DNA from: Cavia porcellus
Taxonomy: Eukaryota > Chordata > Mammalia > Rodentia > Caviidae
Direction of reading: 5' to 3'
Length of the DNA stretch: 64,000 nucleotides
NCBI RefSeq assembly: GCF_034190915.1
Contig: NW_026947500.1
Span: 18,412,501 to 18,476,500 of the forward strand
In this document: positions 35,202 through 47,046 of the stretch, in pieces
Position numbering within the stretch: the stretch's first letter is position 1
How the letters are laid out: each line of letters opens with the position of its first letter
Translations under genes and position numbers: made by a program
The notes under the pieces: model-generated
The model's database searches: none
What the model was told of the DNA's origin: nothing
The model's input: the letters and a program-made list of their open reading frames with translations, nothing else

Positions 35202-36541
35202 TTTTTGGTGGCCGAGACAAGAAAACTGGAAGGAGGTAACAGTTTATTTTTGTTCCAGGGATTCTGGGTAGTGACTCATTTAGATAAATCAAAATTGCCA
35301 TCCTTATCTGTCAATTCTTTATGTTCTGAATTTTATGCCTTGTCTTTTTCACACGTTTTTGTTAAATGATGAATTTGAGAACAAGGGGAGACTATGATGT
35401 TTCTTTGATGGGATGTTTTACTTTTACCAGCAAGACCTTGCGTTCTTGTTTTGTGTATGCTGCATTTGTACTTCCTAGTAGCTGGATTTTCTGGTGCTGT
35501 TTGCTTGACCTGTTTGACTTGTTAGACAACAATGCTAGGGCAAAGTCATGTTAGTGCGTCTCCTTGTAGACTCCTAACCAAAATGTGAATTTATGAAATG
35601 CTGTAAAATGTGTATTTTTATGAAATTCAGTTCATATCTAAAATATATACATATATACATATATATATATGCCTATTCATATATCACAGTTAAAGGGCAA
35701 TAGGCTAGAAGCCATTCTTAAGACACTGGGGACAGGATTCACTGTGTCAGTCTGTTATGGATTAAAAACTGATGGTCAGCTTAACATCAGCTGAATTAAA
35801 TCAGCATGGTGTTAAGTGTAGATGGTCCACCTGAGGGAAGCTGCCAGCATAAATACAGACGTGGGGAAGAGTGAGGCATTTGTGGGTTTCTTTAAGTGTT
35901 GCTGTTCAAGCCATTGGTTCTCCTGGAGGAGCTCACCATGACTAGCTTCCCCAATATGAGTTTGGCCATTATCATCAGAGGAGCTCAGGACCTTGTTGGT
36001 GAGAGTGGCTGTGGTTCACTTTGGGGAGCTCTGGTCCTTACATTGAGCATTGCTTCCTGGCTCCAGAAGGGAAGATGTGTGTTGTTTACTCTCCAGAAGC
36101 TTGCCACGCTGGCTTCCTGACATGTACTCAACTGTTCTTATTGTCAGAGGAGCTCAGGACCTCCCTGTTGCTGAGGATGGTGGTGGTGCTTTTAAGGGTA
36201 CCCCTGGCCCTTATTTCGAGTGTGACTTCTTGGCTCTAGCATAGAACCCTCAACCTATCAGCACAGCTCCTTCATCCCACTGGCATAGACTTTCCAGTTT
36301 CCACCACTAACCCTTGGGCCTTCCCAGCATGGATCCGTAAAAGAGACTGGTGTGAGTCCTCCTCATGGGCTCTGGACCTCTGGCTGGACTCATGGGAGGC
36401 ACTGTCATGAGGTCTAGGTCTTCATCTGGACTCATGCAGTACATTGCTGTGGACACAGGCCCTTGGCTAAATATTCTGGGTCTTTAGTGTTGTGGAAAGA
36501 TTTCCTGCACTTTCTCGTGTTTTACTCTGGGTGACTATCAT
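35202..36541 (+). other. ERV leader region with internal tandem duplication
   Basis: Non-coding leader between the 5' LTR and the HAL1-like insertion. Two diverged copies of a ~165-bp unit lie at about 35905-36070 and 36075-36240; both contain tcagaggagctcaggacct. No gag frame is readable here. Confidence 0.6.
35206..35225 (+). other. Primer-binding-site-like sequence
   Basis: tggtggccgagac follows the LTR end after a short T-run, the position of a retroviral primer-binding site. The first bases TGGTGGCC would fit the 3' end of tRNA-Ile, but the continuation does not, so the tRNA is unresolved. Confidence 0.45.
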
Positions 36542-37330
36542 AAAATGATATTATAGACTTCCGGAAGAACATGGCGGACAGATAACAGCAGCCATGGAGG
36601 CTCTCTGAGATTGCCAACTTAGAATCCAGGAATGATGCAGTGTGAGGAGTCCTAAGCAAGTGGAGATATACCCTGCTGACCCAAGAACGAACTAAGCTGA
36701 GAAAAACCAACTGGAAATGCAATCCCGGTGCTATAACAGGAACAGATAAAATCTTAGTGCTGAAGCTGGAACCTGCACTTCTGGAAGCTGTGATTTGAAT
36801 TTCCTGCTGCCGCTGCTACGTCTGAATTGGCACAGCAGGGAGAGAGATGCGCGAAAGCTCTGAGAGTGGGAATCGGCGAACAGAACAGAGTTGAGAGCAG
36901 GACTGGTGGGGAGCCCTGTATTGACCTGCAGTGAGTGAGAGGAATGGGGACCCTTTCATAGACTAGGAGGCTCCAACAGAGGACATTCTGAGACCAGGCA
37001 GACTAGCCGGAACAGGATGTGCAGTGACTTTAGATGCATTTTCCCCTCTCAAGCGGGATTGGTGAGGAGTGCTTGGCCTGGGTGACCCTGCAGACTAAGA
37101 CGTAGTAGGCTAGCCCAAACCAGGTCCCAGCGCCTGGCGGTGCACCCTAGCAGTGAAGCCTTCAGTAGGTTGACCTGGAGGGGCAGGCCCAGCAGAGGCT
37201 GCCCAGGTCTGTGTCTCCCTACTACACTGCAGTAGGTGGGAACACCTAGCCGGCGGATTCAAACAAACTGTAACAGACAAAAAGAAAAAAAAACTGGGCC
37301 TCCTATATATGCTTATATGGAGCAAAAAGT

Positions 37331-38401
37331 ATGGGAAGAGGGAGCAACAAGAAAGGGTCCTCAGTCCCCGTTCTCAGTGATCCTGAGAACACTGATCCAG
37401 GAAAAGTAAATGCAAAGGAGAATGAGGACAGAAAACATGCAATATCAGACACAGCACCAATAGACATAAAGAGATATCTCCAGAGCCTCATAGACGAGTT
37501 CAAAAGTGAAGTATTCAACGACCTAAAGCAAGATATAAGTAGAATAGAGAAATGCTAAGCACCGCCCAAGAAAAAACAGATGGTAGAATGGAAGAACAGA
37601 AAAAAAGGGGGGAATTGTTTGATGGAGAAAATAGAGAAAACATAGAATACATGAAGCAGGTTCAAAGAGATTACCAGGAAACTAAAAACTCTATTGAAAG
37701 CTGGCATAACAACTTGAAAGAAACAGCTTGAAAGATTATCTTAACTGGAGGACAGATTTGTAAGGTGGGAACATGAAATGAAAAAACTTCTTAAAAATAA
37801 GGAAACAACAATAATACAAAGGCTAGAAGATGATAAGAGGATCTATAACTTAAGAATTAAGAACATAAAAGAAGTAGGGACACAAACAAATGAACTACAA
37901 AAGCTATTCACAGAAATAATCCAGGAGAATTTCCCTAATTTAGCAGAAGTTAAAGATACTCAGCCACCTACAACCCAAACAGAGCTACACCCAGGCATAT
38001 AATAATCAAAATTCCAGAAATACAATATACAATATAAGAACAGGATATTAAAAGCCGTCAGAGACAAGAAACAGATCACTTACAAGGGAACACCCATTAG
38101 AATAATGACAGACTTCTTGGCACAAACCATCAAATCACGAAGAGCATGGGGGGAAATTATTCAAGCTTTGAGAGATAATAACCTCCAGCCAAGATTGATA
38201 TATCCTGCACAAATGTCCCTAGAAATTGATGGAAAAACAAGGTGCTTCCAGGATAAAGAGGAACTAGGGGAATTTGCAACCCCCAACTCTACAGAGAATA
38301 CTGCCGGATATTCTAAAAAAGAAAAACACCAAGATTCCAGAAACAGTGGCAGAGAGGCCACAATGAATGAAGCAGAAAGTGAAAAGAAGAAGACAAACTG
38401 A
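37331..38401 (+). pseudogene. LINE-1-type ORF1 remnant of the HAL1-like element
   Basis: Three open pieces (37331-37558, 37778-38002, 38105-38401) are separated by stops and frameshifts. The first resembles the ORF1p N-terminus (MGRGSNKKGSS), the second the RNA-binding domain entry (RLEDDKRIYNLRIKNIKE), and the third the C-terminal domain (DFLAQTIKSRRAWGEIIQAL). Total span is close to a 340-residue ORF1p. Not functional as it stands. Confidence 0.85.
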
Positions 38402-38479
38402 CAACTAATGACAGAAAAAGAGCTCAACAGAAATGAGGCAGAGAAGGTTGGATGGTAGGAACAGCTATTTTGGAGAAAA

Positions 38480-39420
38480 CAAGACATCATAATAGCTAGT
38501 GGTGACTTAATATCATCTTGTTTTGAAGTCCCATCAAGCTTTTGTTCTTCTGTCTCCATCAGTCTTAACATGTTGTATCTTATTGGATTTTATTATATGA
38601 TAATATAAACAAAAACTACTATAGACAAGGAGATTATACAGAAACCATTGTTCATTTTCTGTTAGTTGATTCTAAATACCCTGTAATACTGTCATTCTCT
38701 TAAACGGTTTTACACTGTCTTGATATGTTTGATGCTACAGTATACGAAGTTATACTCAGAGATTTTAAGGAAAGAGACATTATGGTAACTACTTTTATGT
38801 CGGGATATCTGGTGGTGAAACATTATTTTGCTTAAATGTTTAGGTTTTGACCTGCACTGTTTTGTTGTTATGCGCTCTTTTATCTCAATCTCCGTTTTTT
38901 ATTATTTACTTTTCCATTTTTATCCTTTTGATTAAGGGAAAAATAAATAAAAAATAGCAGGATATATTATAGTAACCCACTTTGATTTCCTATTAACTTG
39001 ATTTGAAACCCTGTATTGCTCTCACCATCTTGTTTTGACTGATTTTCCTCTATTCTGTTTTGCTTGATAGTACCAAGTTCGAAAGTATAGGCAACAATTG
39101 TGAAGACGATAAGATTCATTATGACACCCATTCTGGTTGACTATTATCTTCTTTTGAAGTCCTATAATGTCTCCAATATTTTGGTTTTATTGGTTTTGTT
39201 CTTTACTGTTTTGTTTAATTTTATTATAACTGATAATATAGGCAATTCTTTTTAAGATAACAAGAGGCATTGTGGTAACCATTGTTGATCATCTTGTATT
39301 TTGTTTTTACATTATGTGTTATGTCCATTCTTTTGATTTGACTGACTCTGTCCTGGTATGCCACATTTGGTTTTACTTTCTTCAAAAAAAAAAGTAATAA
39401 GAACTGTGGGAGTAATAAAC
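38480..39420 (+). repeat. Diverged ~150-bp tandem repeats in the HAL1-like 3' region
   Basis: A recurrent word of the type attatggtaaccatt followed by t-rich sequence appears at about 38483, 38636, 38780, 38970, 39120, 39272 and weakly at 39405. The spacing is roughly 135-190 bp. Between the words each unit has a tgatatag/ataggca-like segment and a cttgtttt-like segment. The units are strongly diverged from one another. Confidence 0.6.
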
Positions 39421-39765
39421 CCCAAAATGTGTAATTGTCATTGTATAAAAGAGAGGAAAAGAAAGTGCTCTAAAGGACATAACTGCATGTATATTTAAGT
39501 GTATAAGATAGATAACCATACTACTGAGTTTTGTTGAATCATTGCACAGAACTGTTTGCAATCTCACTGGTTGAATGTCCACTTTATATGCTTTAATTTT
39601 TTAACTTAAATTTCTAAGATGACAATATGTAATCTATTAACTAGTGATTTTCCACTGTTTATTTTTTCTGAAATTCTGTATAATTTGTACCCTTTTCCTG
39701 TTTTTTTTTTCTTTTTCTCCTTAAATAAAATTTTAAAAAATAAAATAAAATAATATTATAAATTC

Positions 39766-41190
39766 TGTGTCCTGATTGTAATTGTTCTCCTCATAACCCC
39801 TGATCACAACACAGTCTGCCCTGATCATCCCTCTACGCTCTACAGGGGATGTTGAGCCTGTTTTGCCTCCATTTCCTTTTTGGTCTGATCTCTGCTGATG
39901 AGGAGGCAATCTCAGCTCTGGGATTCCTCACTTTCACCTTTCCAAGCTGATGGTGAAGACTCACAGGTAAGTTATCTTCAATAACTCACCACCAGCGTGA
40001 GAAGACAAGACTTTCTTCTGTTGATCTCATTCTGATCTTTTCCTGTTACTCTGTCATTGCCTTCTTTTGTAGGTACACAAGACTAGAGAGGGAGGAACTC
40101 TGAACTGTCCCAATCTTTCCTTCTACCCGACAACTAAGAAACTTTACATTGAGCCCATGGAAGATGAGCGTTTGCTAATGCTACAGACTGGGAAGTCCTC
40201 TTAGATGGGGACACAAACCCCATGTCTAAGTTAGATGAGACATCAGAATTTTGCCCATCCAGGAGAACACACGTGAAAGTGTGTCCCTGCTTATGTGGTC
40301 TGGACACAGTCTCCCAGATGTGGGAGACTGAATAAGAGACCCCTGTGGAAAGAACCAACTTCTGGGTGAGACCAGAAAGAGCCATTTCCCAAGCCAAATA
40401 CATAACGGACCAAAACACATTTAGTTCAAGGGAGTACCTTCTGGCTTTCTCTCTCTCCCCCTCCTAGGTCTGATTCTCATCATTTTTATGTATTGGGGAG
40501 GGAAATACTTTCACTGTGTAAATGGTGGTTGCTGAATGATAGATATAAGTTTTAAACTGTGAGCTTAATAAGTGTGTTGCAGATATGAAGACACAGAAAT
40601 TTTAGAGTGGATTTTGAGTAAAATTTAGCCTCATCTCTGCTGCTAAGGAAAACTGCCCAAGTGATTAGGTAGCTGGCACAAATATCTTGGAAACTTCTTT
40701 GCCCTGGGGTCCAGGGCATGATTTCTCCCCATTACTTGCCTCTGTCTCTGAAGTGATCTCTTTTGCAGGCTGGAAAGTACTCCAACCACTTCCAATTTGC
40801 TCTTTGATATTTTCTTCACTGTCTTTCAGAGAACTGGAAAGCAGTGGTTTGAGTTTCTTGGTTATGGGTTTAATTTTGCTATCAATGCTTCCTTCTTCAA
40901 ACATGACTATTACAGCTAGAATCAGTGGTAGCTTGTGCTTTTTGGAAATACCTGCTGGAGTCAGAAGTGTGAGTTCCCAGAAAAGCAAGAGGCTTGAGTC
41001 TGGCAGGGTGACTAGTCTGACCAGACCTATCTTCCAATCACTGTCCAGATGGCAACCACTTGCTCTAGAGCAGGTCACTTTGGGGGACACTTTGAGAGAG
41101 TACAGAAACTTAAAATGACACCAGTCGCTTCTCTTCTATTTCAGATGGGAAACCAGATGTTGAAATCTCTTACTCCTTTGGAGTGTATTC
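39766..41190 (+). other. ERV leader/5' gag region, unassigned
   Basis: ERV sequence resumes after the HAL1-like insertion. A splice-donor-like caggtaag lies at 39965-39972. 40665-41090 carries unusually long open frames on both strands (141 codons minus, 143 codons plus, partly offset). Neither is recognised. Confidence 0.4.
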
Positions 41191-41354
41191 TTTTTTTTTT
41201 TTTTTTTTTGGTCTTTTTGAGACAGGGTCTCACTGTGCAGTTTATGCTGGCCTTGAGCTCACTTTGTAGCCCAGGCTGGTCTCAAACTTGCAATGATCCT
41301 CCTGCCTCAGCCTCCTGAGTATTGGGATTACAGGTGTGAGCCACCATGCCCGGC
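41191..41354 (-). mobile_element. B1-like SINE, minus strand, in the ERV
   Basis: A T-run at 41191-41211, then gagacagggtctcactgtg through gccaccatgcccggc, is a complete minus-strand copy. Near-identical target duplications ttggagtgtattc (41178-41190) and ttggaatgtattc (41355-41367) flank it. Confidence 0.96.
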
Positions 41355-41659
41355 TTGGAATGTATTCTTAAGCACTAGAAATTATTACATCTTCACATAC
41401 TGAGAGAGAATTAATATTTTTCTGCACCAATGCATGGCCTGGCTACCCACTAGAGTCAAAATGGAATGCAGAGGTAAGTATTGATTATGATATTATTTCA
41501 CAACTAGAATTCTACTGTAAGAGAGAAGGAAAATGGTCAGAATTATATTCAGATTTTTTTTATATTAAGAAATAATCCTTATCTGTGTTCAAAATGTAAA
41601 TATAAGCCACAGGGAATAAATGGCAAGGACAGGACTACCTGTGTTCATGTGTTCTTTTC

Positions 41660-42480
41660 TCTCAGTGACCTGAACAGATCACACAAGATCTGAGAAAGTT
41701 TTCAGATGACCCTGATAAGTACACTGAGGTCTTTATTCAGATCTATGAACTAGACTGGAAAGATGTAATGCTACACTTAAATCAAAGATTGACTTCTAAT
41801 GAGAGACACGCAGTGTTACAAGCTGCTATTACACTTGGAGATGACTGCCATATTGTTAATATTAGAAGGCCAAAAAATACACAGGGGACCAGCCAGTTCA
41901 TACTGGATCCCAAGCAATCCCTACACAAGATCCCTACTGGCTCACCAACCACACAGGACACTGGAATAGGAGACATCTTCAGATGTATATTCTTGGAGGA
42001 ATATATGTGCTAACAAGGAGAAGAAATAAGCCCTTCAATTATTTTAAATCGTCAACTATTCATCAGGAGAAAGATGAGAACTCCTCTGCCTTCCTAGATC
42101 ATTTACAAGAGGCACTGATGAAATATACATCCCTGGCTCCTGATTAGATAGGAAGACAGATCATTCTCAGACAGGTTTATTACCCAAACAGCCTCAGGTA
42201 TTAGAAAAAAGCTACAAAAGCCTTTGCTCCAGATAGTTCACTTGATACTTCAGTGAGAATTGTCTCCTCAGAATTTTATAATTGAAACCAGGAGGAGGCC
42301 AAGGGAAGAAAACAAAGAGACCAAGAGAAAATGGTTGCCTTTGTTGTGGCCTTACAAGGAATAAACCCTAAGTCTGATTCTAAGGGTCCAAGAAGAGTTC
42401 AATGACTAAAGTCACCTGTGACCACTATGGAAAGCCAGGCCACCACAGGAGGCCTCTGAGCAGTGCCCTCATTACAAAGG
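41660..42480 (+). pseudogene. ERV gag remnant (capsid and broken zinc knuckle)
   Basis: Capsid-like words KFSDDPDKYTEVF and WKDVMLHLNQRLTSNERH at about 41697-41815 match the gammaretrovirus-like capsid layout. A second capsid part (NSSAFLDHLQEALM) is at about 42075-42125. A zinc-knuckle trace near 42410 has lost its second cysteine (Tyr in that place). Stops and frameshifts separate the pieces. Confidence 0.75.
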
Positions 42481-42589
42481 TGACCCCTGGAAGTCAGACA
42501 GCTGAGTCAAAGCGTCCAGGTGTTCAGCTGGTCCAGCAAGACTGAAGGGGTCCAGGGGATTCTCTGCCTTTTCCTTCTGCTTCTGGCCA

Positions 42590-42780
42590 GATTGTCATGT
42601 CCATGGAAAAGCCCTGGATAATCACGAGTATAGAAAGAAAAGAAGGCAGCCCATTGCTGGACACTGGTGTATGTCTCTTGACTTTTTTTCGGCCCTCACC
42701 TTCCTTCTAGTCATCACATCTCAGTGAAAGGAGTCACTGGAGAGGAGGTAACTCGCTATTTCTTATGACCCTTAGGCTAC
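42590..42780 (+). pseudogene. ERV protease remnant
   Basis: A short open piece around 42640-42690 contains PLLDTGV, the place of the catalytic Asp-Thr-Gly of retroviral aspartic proteases. The flanking frame is broken. Confidence 0.6.
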
Positions 42781-43079
42781 AACTGAAATGGCTCCCTCTT
42801 CTCCCATTGCTTTTTAATTAGGCTTGAAAGCCCAGTTCCCCTTGTGGGGAAAAACATCTTATCTTGCTTGAACACTTTAATATATATACATTCATGTCAT
42901 ATATATTAAAGTATTTTGTCTCTTCATGGAGACAGAAATAAATCCTGAAGTGTGGGCAGCCAAAGGTAGAACAGAAGCAGTAAAAGCTGCCCAGTGAAAA
43001 TAAATCCCAAAGATTCCACTATTTTTCCACACCAGAGACAATACCCTCTCAATCTTGAAGTTAAAAGAAGATTATTGCT

Positions 43080-43640
43080 ACTGTTGATAACTTAAGGGTA
43101 AAAGGTCTACTAAAACAATGTAATAATAGCCCATGCAATACCCTGGTCTTGGGAGTTCAAACACCCAATAGGGAATGGAGGTTGATACAGGACCTTAGAT
43201 TGATAAGTGAGGCAGTATGGTAGCTGGTAGTACCTAACCTATACACTCTCCTTTCTAAGATCCTGGAAGATTTGAGGTGGTTTTCAGTGTTCGATTTAAA
43301 AGATGCCTTCTTTTGTACTCCTTTACACATACATTCCCTATTTCCTTCTGCATCTCAACCAATTCGGACTGTGCTTCCACAAAGTTTCAGAGATAGTCCT
43401 CATCTTTTGGGACAAGTGCTTTTCCATGCCTTGAAGTGTTTCAAATATTCCCAAGTCACAGCCTTGCAATATGTAGGTGATATACAGTTATGTGCCCCCT
43501 CAGAAGAGCTCTGTGGAAAAACCATCCATGCTCTGCTGAATTTTCTAGAAGACAGGCTGTCAGCTCTCTAGATCTAAGGCATAATTTTGTAGCCTTGAGG
43601 TGAAATACTTGGGTCTTATCATATCTAAGGGAACCTAAAG
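43080..43640 (+). pseudogene. ERV reverse transcriptase remnant
   Basis: The piece 43272-43571 contains FSVFDLKDAFF and, near 43466, QYVGDI at the position of the catalytic YxDD box. One of the two aspartates is replaced by Gly here. The upstream part (43080-43270) is RT-like in broken frames, with lqdlrlis-type words. Non-functional. Confidence 0.85.
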
Positions 43641-43679
43641 GCTGTGTGAAGAGAAAATTAAATCAATACTTTCTTTTCT

Positions 43680-44640
43680 TTTCTAGAGTCCAGGACCCTA
43701 AAACAGCTGAGGGGATTCCTAGGAATTACAGGCTTGCATTTGGATAGCAGGGCATGGTGAAATTGCACAACAATCCCTATCAGGTTATAAAAGAAGCCCA
43801 AAAATGTAGATACCTACATTTTGACCTGGGAGCCAGATTCCCAAACTGCATTCCAGCAGCTTATAAAAGAGCTTCTAAATGCTCCAGCACTGAGCCAAGG
43901 GCAGGACACCATTTTAATGTGTATATACATTGATGAAAGGAGGGGCATAGCTTTGGGAGTGCTTCTGCAGGATTGCAGGATCATAGGATCCAGGACCTGC
44001 TCAACAGGCTGTAGAATATCTGAGTCATAAAGTAGACATTGCAGCCAAGGAATGGTATGCTTGCCTTAGAGCAGTAGCTGCCATAACTCTCCTGTACCAG
44101 AGGAATCCAAGGAGACTTTAGGTGAAGATTTCACTGTATACACACCGCACAATGTGACAGGACTTCTTTCTTCCAAAGGAAACCTGTGGCTCTCAGACAA
44201 CCTCATTCTTAATTACCAGAATCTACTTCTAGAAGGACAAGTCATTCAAATAAAGGTGTGTTCCTTCTTAAGCCCTGTCGTGTTTCTACCAGAAAAAGAG
44301 AAAATTGAAGCTGAAAGAAATAACTGCAAACAAGAAATTCTTCAAACATATATAACCAGAGAAGACTTGTTGAAAATGCCCCTTCCTGACCCTGATTTGA
44401 CCCTCTTCTGTGATGACAATTCCTTCACAGAAAATGGAATCAGAAAGGCCGGGTATACAGTAGAGGCGCTACCCCAGACACTTAAAAGTTCTTCACTTGC
44501 CCTCAGCGCTTGTTCCCAGTTAGCAGAACTCATACCTCTAACAAGGGTTTCACAACCAAGTGAAGGACAGAAAGTCAACATATATACTGATGATGATTAT
44601 ACGTGGTTAACCCCTTTCTACCATAGCACACCTTGGTAGA
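43680..44640 (+). pseudogene. ERV RT connection and RNase H remnant
   Basis: 43821-44030 resembles the RT connection region (WEPDSQTAFQQLIKELLNAPAL). 44154-44639 is an open piece of 161 codons ending with RNase H-like words (LTLFCDDNSFTENGIRKAGY, QKVNIYTDDDYTWL). An integrase region was not recognised, so it is probably deleted. Confidence 0.75.
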
Positions 44641-45536
44641 AAGGCCCCTCATGTTGGGAACAGAGAAATCACACTAAACACATGGAATGGACACCTCTCA
44701 ACTGGTGTATGCACATCATAACTTTACAAGTCAAACCCAGGTTTGCAACAGACGGGTTAATCACCCTGGAATTAGACTGAAAGCCCCCAGTGGCACTCAG
44801 TAGTCCTGTAGAACCAGTCTTTGGCCCTGGCTAACCCCTGGATGGATAGGGAGATGCATGCTGGGATTTGCATGGCTACAAGGCAAGAGTATCAAAAATA
44901 CTGACAACCCCAGGAACCTCAATGAGCTGGAAGGGAAGGAAGAAACCCCACCTATTGCCTCTCTACCACCCTGGAAACTTCAGTCCAGGTGAACCCAGGT
45001 ACCTGGACCATTCTGCTACACTGCAGGATGGGCAGCCAGTGTGGGAAGCACCCAGGAAGAACCTAGGGTAAATCCACCCAAGCAAGGGAAACACATTGTA
45101 TATGAATCCTGATTTATGATTGGCTCTGTTTTATAACTACTGACTTTGTTCCTAGGGTCTAAAGAACAAAATCCATAGTTACCACAGTTTGTCAGTTTCT
45201 AAACTGTACTTGATGCTATCATTATTGCTAATTGTACTACTGCAGCCAGGATGTCATATCTGTTGTTATCAGTTGTGGTCCCTTGTGTAAAAATACTGGG
45301 ACGCTCTGGGATAATAACCCCACCACCACCCTACACCAAGCCTGGGGACTGAGCCAAACAGAAACTGAGATTCCACACTCAATTAATTGGGAAGGTAGAT
45401 CCTGGGATAGACACAAACCAAGAATCTCCTACACAAAGACCATATCCCCAAAGAACAGACTTTTCTTAGCGAGGATTTTATACTAGTGTATTGCTATCTA
45501 CCACCAAAACTCACAAGCATCATCACAGACTGCAAA
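44641..45536 (+). other. ERV sequence after RNase H; possible env surface-unit remnant
   Basis: Continues the ERV up to the LINE-1 insertion. Broken frames on the plus strand could be surface-envelope remnant by position, but I see no diagnostic motif. Confidence 0.35.
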
Positions 45537-46450
45537 ATAAAAATATTTTGAAATAGAAAATGTCATGATGAAGAAGAAAATTACAACCTCAGACCTTCAG
45601 CCCACCCAGAACAAGTCCAGAAGACATTTATATAGAAGAAATTGAAACCCATACACTAGAAATTTCTGAAATGATAGCAACTAAGGTAAAGAAACAACTC
45701 CATGAGGCTATAGAGGAAATCAGATAAGACATAATCTCTCAGATAAAAAAAGAAATGTAAACTATAGTGAAAGAATTGCTGAGAATAGCTAAAGAAGACA
45801 AAGATTTTTTTAAAATATAGGAGCACAGGAAAATGATGGAAATCTTGAAGGAATGATATAGGAAAAATTAGAATGCATGAAACATTCAAAGAAATATCTA
45901 GGAAATTAAAAATTCCACTGAAAACTGGCAAAATCACTTGAATAAAACTGAAGCTACACTTTCATACCTTGACAGGATTGCAGCTAGCAATCATGAAAGG
46001 AAAGATCTCTTAAAAATAACAAGGAACCAGGAAATAACAATTTAGCAGCTGCTAGATGATGCAAAGAAAAACAATATAAGGCTGATAGATGTCATTAAAA
46101 AGCAGGAGTCAACACAAATGACACAAAAGGCTATTTGCAGAAGTAATAGCAGAAAATTTTCAACCATGGGAAAAGGATCTGAAATACAGAACTCCAATTA
46201 GCCATATCAAAATAAATCTACACCCATAATCAAGATCACAGAAATTCAGCACAAGAACAGAGTACTAAAAGCTATCAGAGAAAAGATACAAATCACTTGT
46301 AAGGAAAGTCCATCCGAATGACAGCAGACTTCTTGGCACCATCCATCAAGTCAAGGAGAGCATGGAGTGAAGTATTTCAAGTCCCAAAGAAAACAACTTC
46401 CCACCCAGATTTATGTACCCTGAAAACTATCTTTCAAAATTAATGGAGAA

Positions 46451-46540
46451 GAGCAGGGCTAGGGATTTAGCTCAGTGGCATAACACCTGCCTGGTAAGCA
46501 CAAGGTCATGAGATTGATCCTTGGTACCAAAAAAAAAAAA
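46451..46540 (+). mobile_element. ID-type SINE in LINE-1 copy E
   Basis: The body gagcagggctagggatttagc to gagattgatccttggtacca ends in an A-run. Near-exact target duplication ttaatggagaa / ttaatcgagaa at 46440-46450 and 46541-46551. Confidence 0.94.
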
Positions 46541-46854
46541 TTAATCGAGAAACAAGACACTTCCATGACAAAGAACAACTGAAGAAATTCATGACCACTA
46601 CCAAACCTACAAAGAGTACTAAAAGATTCTAGAAAGAGATAAACACAATCACAATTCCAAGAACAACAACAGAAAGAAACCACCAGCCAGGACAAGCAAT
46701 TAAAACAGAGGGGAAAAGTAGGGAATCAACAACAGGATGACAAAATGACAATGATAAGCCAATACATATCAGTTATAACTATTAATGTAAATGGCCTCAA
46801 TTCAACAATCAAAAGACACAGACTGGCAGAGTGGATCAAGAGGCAAAATCCTGG

Positions 46855-46975
46855 TGCATACCTGTAATTCCAGCACTCAGGAGGCTGAGGCAAGGATCAT
46901 GGAAAGTTTGAAATCACCCTGGGCTACAAAGTGAGTTCAAGGCCAGCATGAACTGTATAGCAAGACCCTGTCTGT
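46855..46975 (+). mobile_element. B1-like SINE in LINE-1 copy E endonuclease
   Basis: From ggtgcatacctgtaattcca through gtgagttcaaggccagcatg to caagaccctgtctg. It interrupts the ORF2 endonuclease; the LINE word caaaatcc recurs on both sides (about 46846 and 47060). The tail has been replaced by simple repeats. Confidence 0.88.
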
Positions 46976-47003
46976 TTGTCTGTCTGTCTCTCTCTCTCTC
47001 CCT

Positions 47004-47042
<39 letters not shown>
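46972..47042 (+). repeat. (TGTC)n(TC)n(CA)n compound microsatellite
   Basis: tgtctgtctgtc, then tctctctctc, then about 19 CA units. It sits exactly where the SINE tail should be. Confidence 0.95.

Positions 47043-47046
<4 letters not shown>

Larger units (their letters stand above)
36561..39746 (+). mobile_element. HAL1-like element: LINE-1 ORF1 without ORF2
   Basis: It starts ccggaagaacatggcggaca, a LINE-1-type 5' start. A GC-rich 5' UTR is followed by an ORF1 remnant at 37331-38401 and then 1.3 kb of T-rich non-coding sequence ending in taaaataaaa. There is no endonuclease or reverse transcriptase. Imperfect target duplication: 36542-36560 and 39747-39765 (about 16 of 19 positions alike by eye). 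Half-LINE-1 (HAL1) elements are known in mammals and depend on LINE-1 enzymes. This copy is inserted into the ERV leader. Confidence 0.8.
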
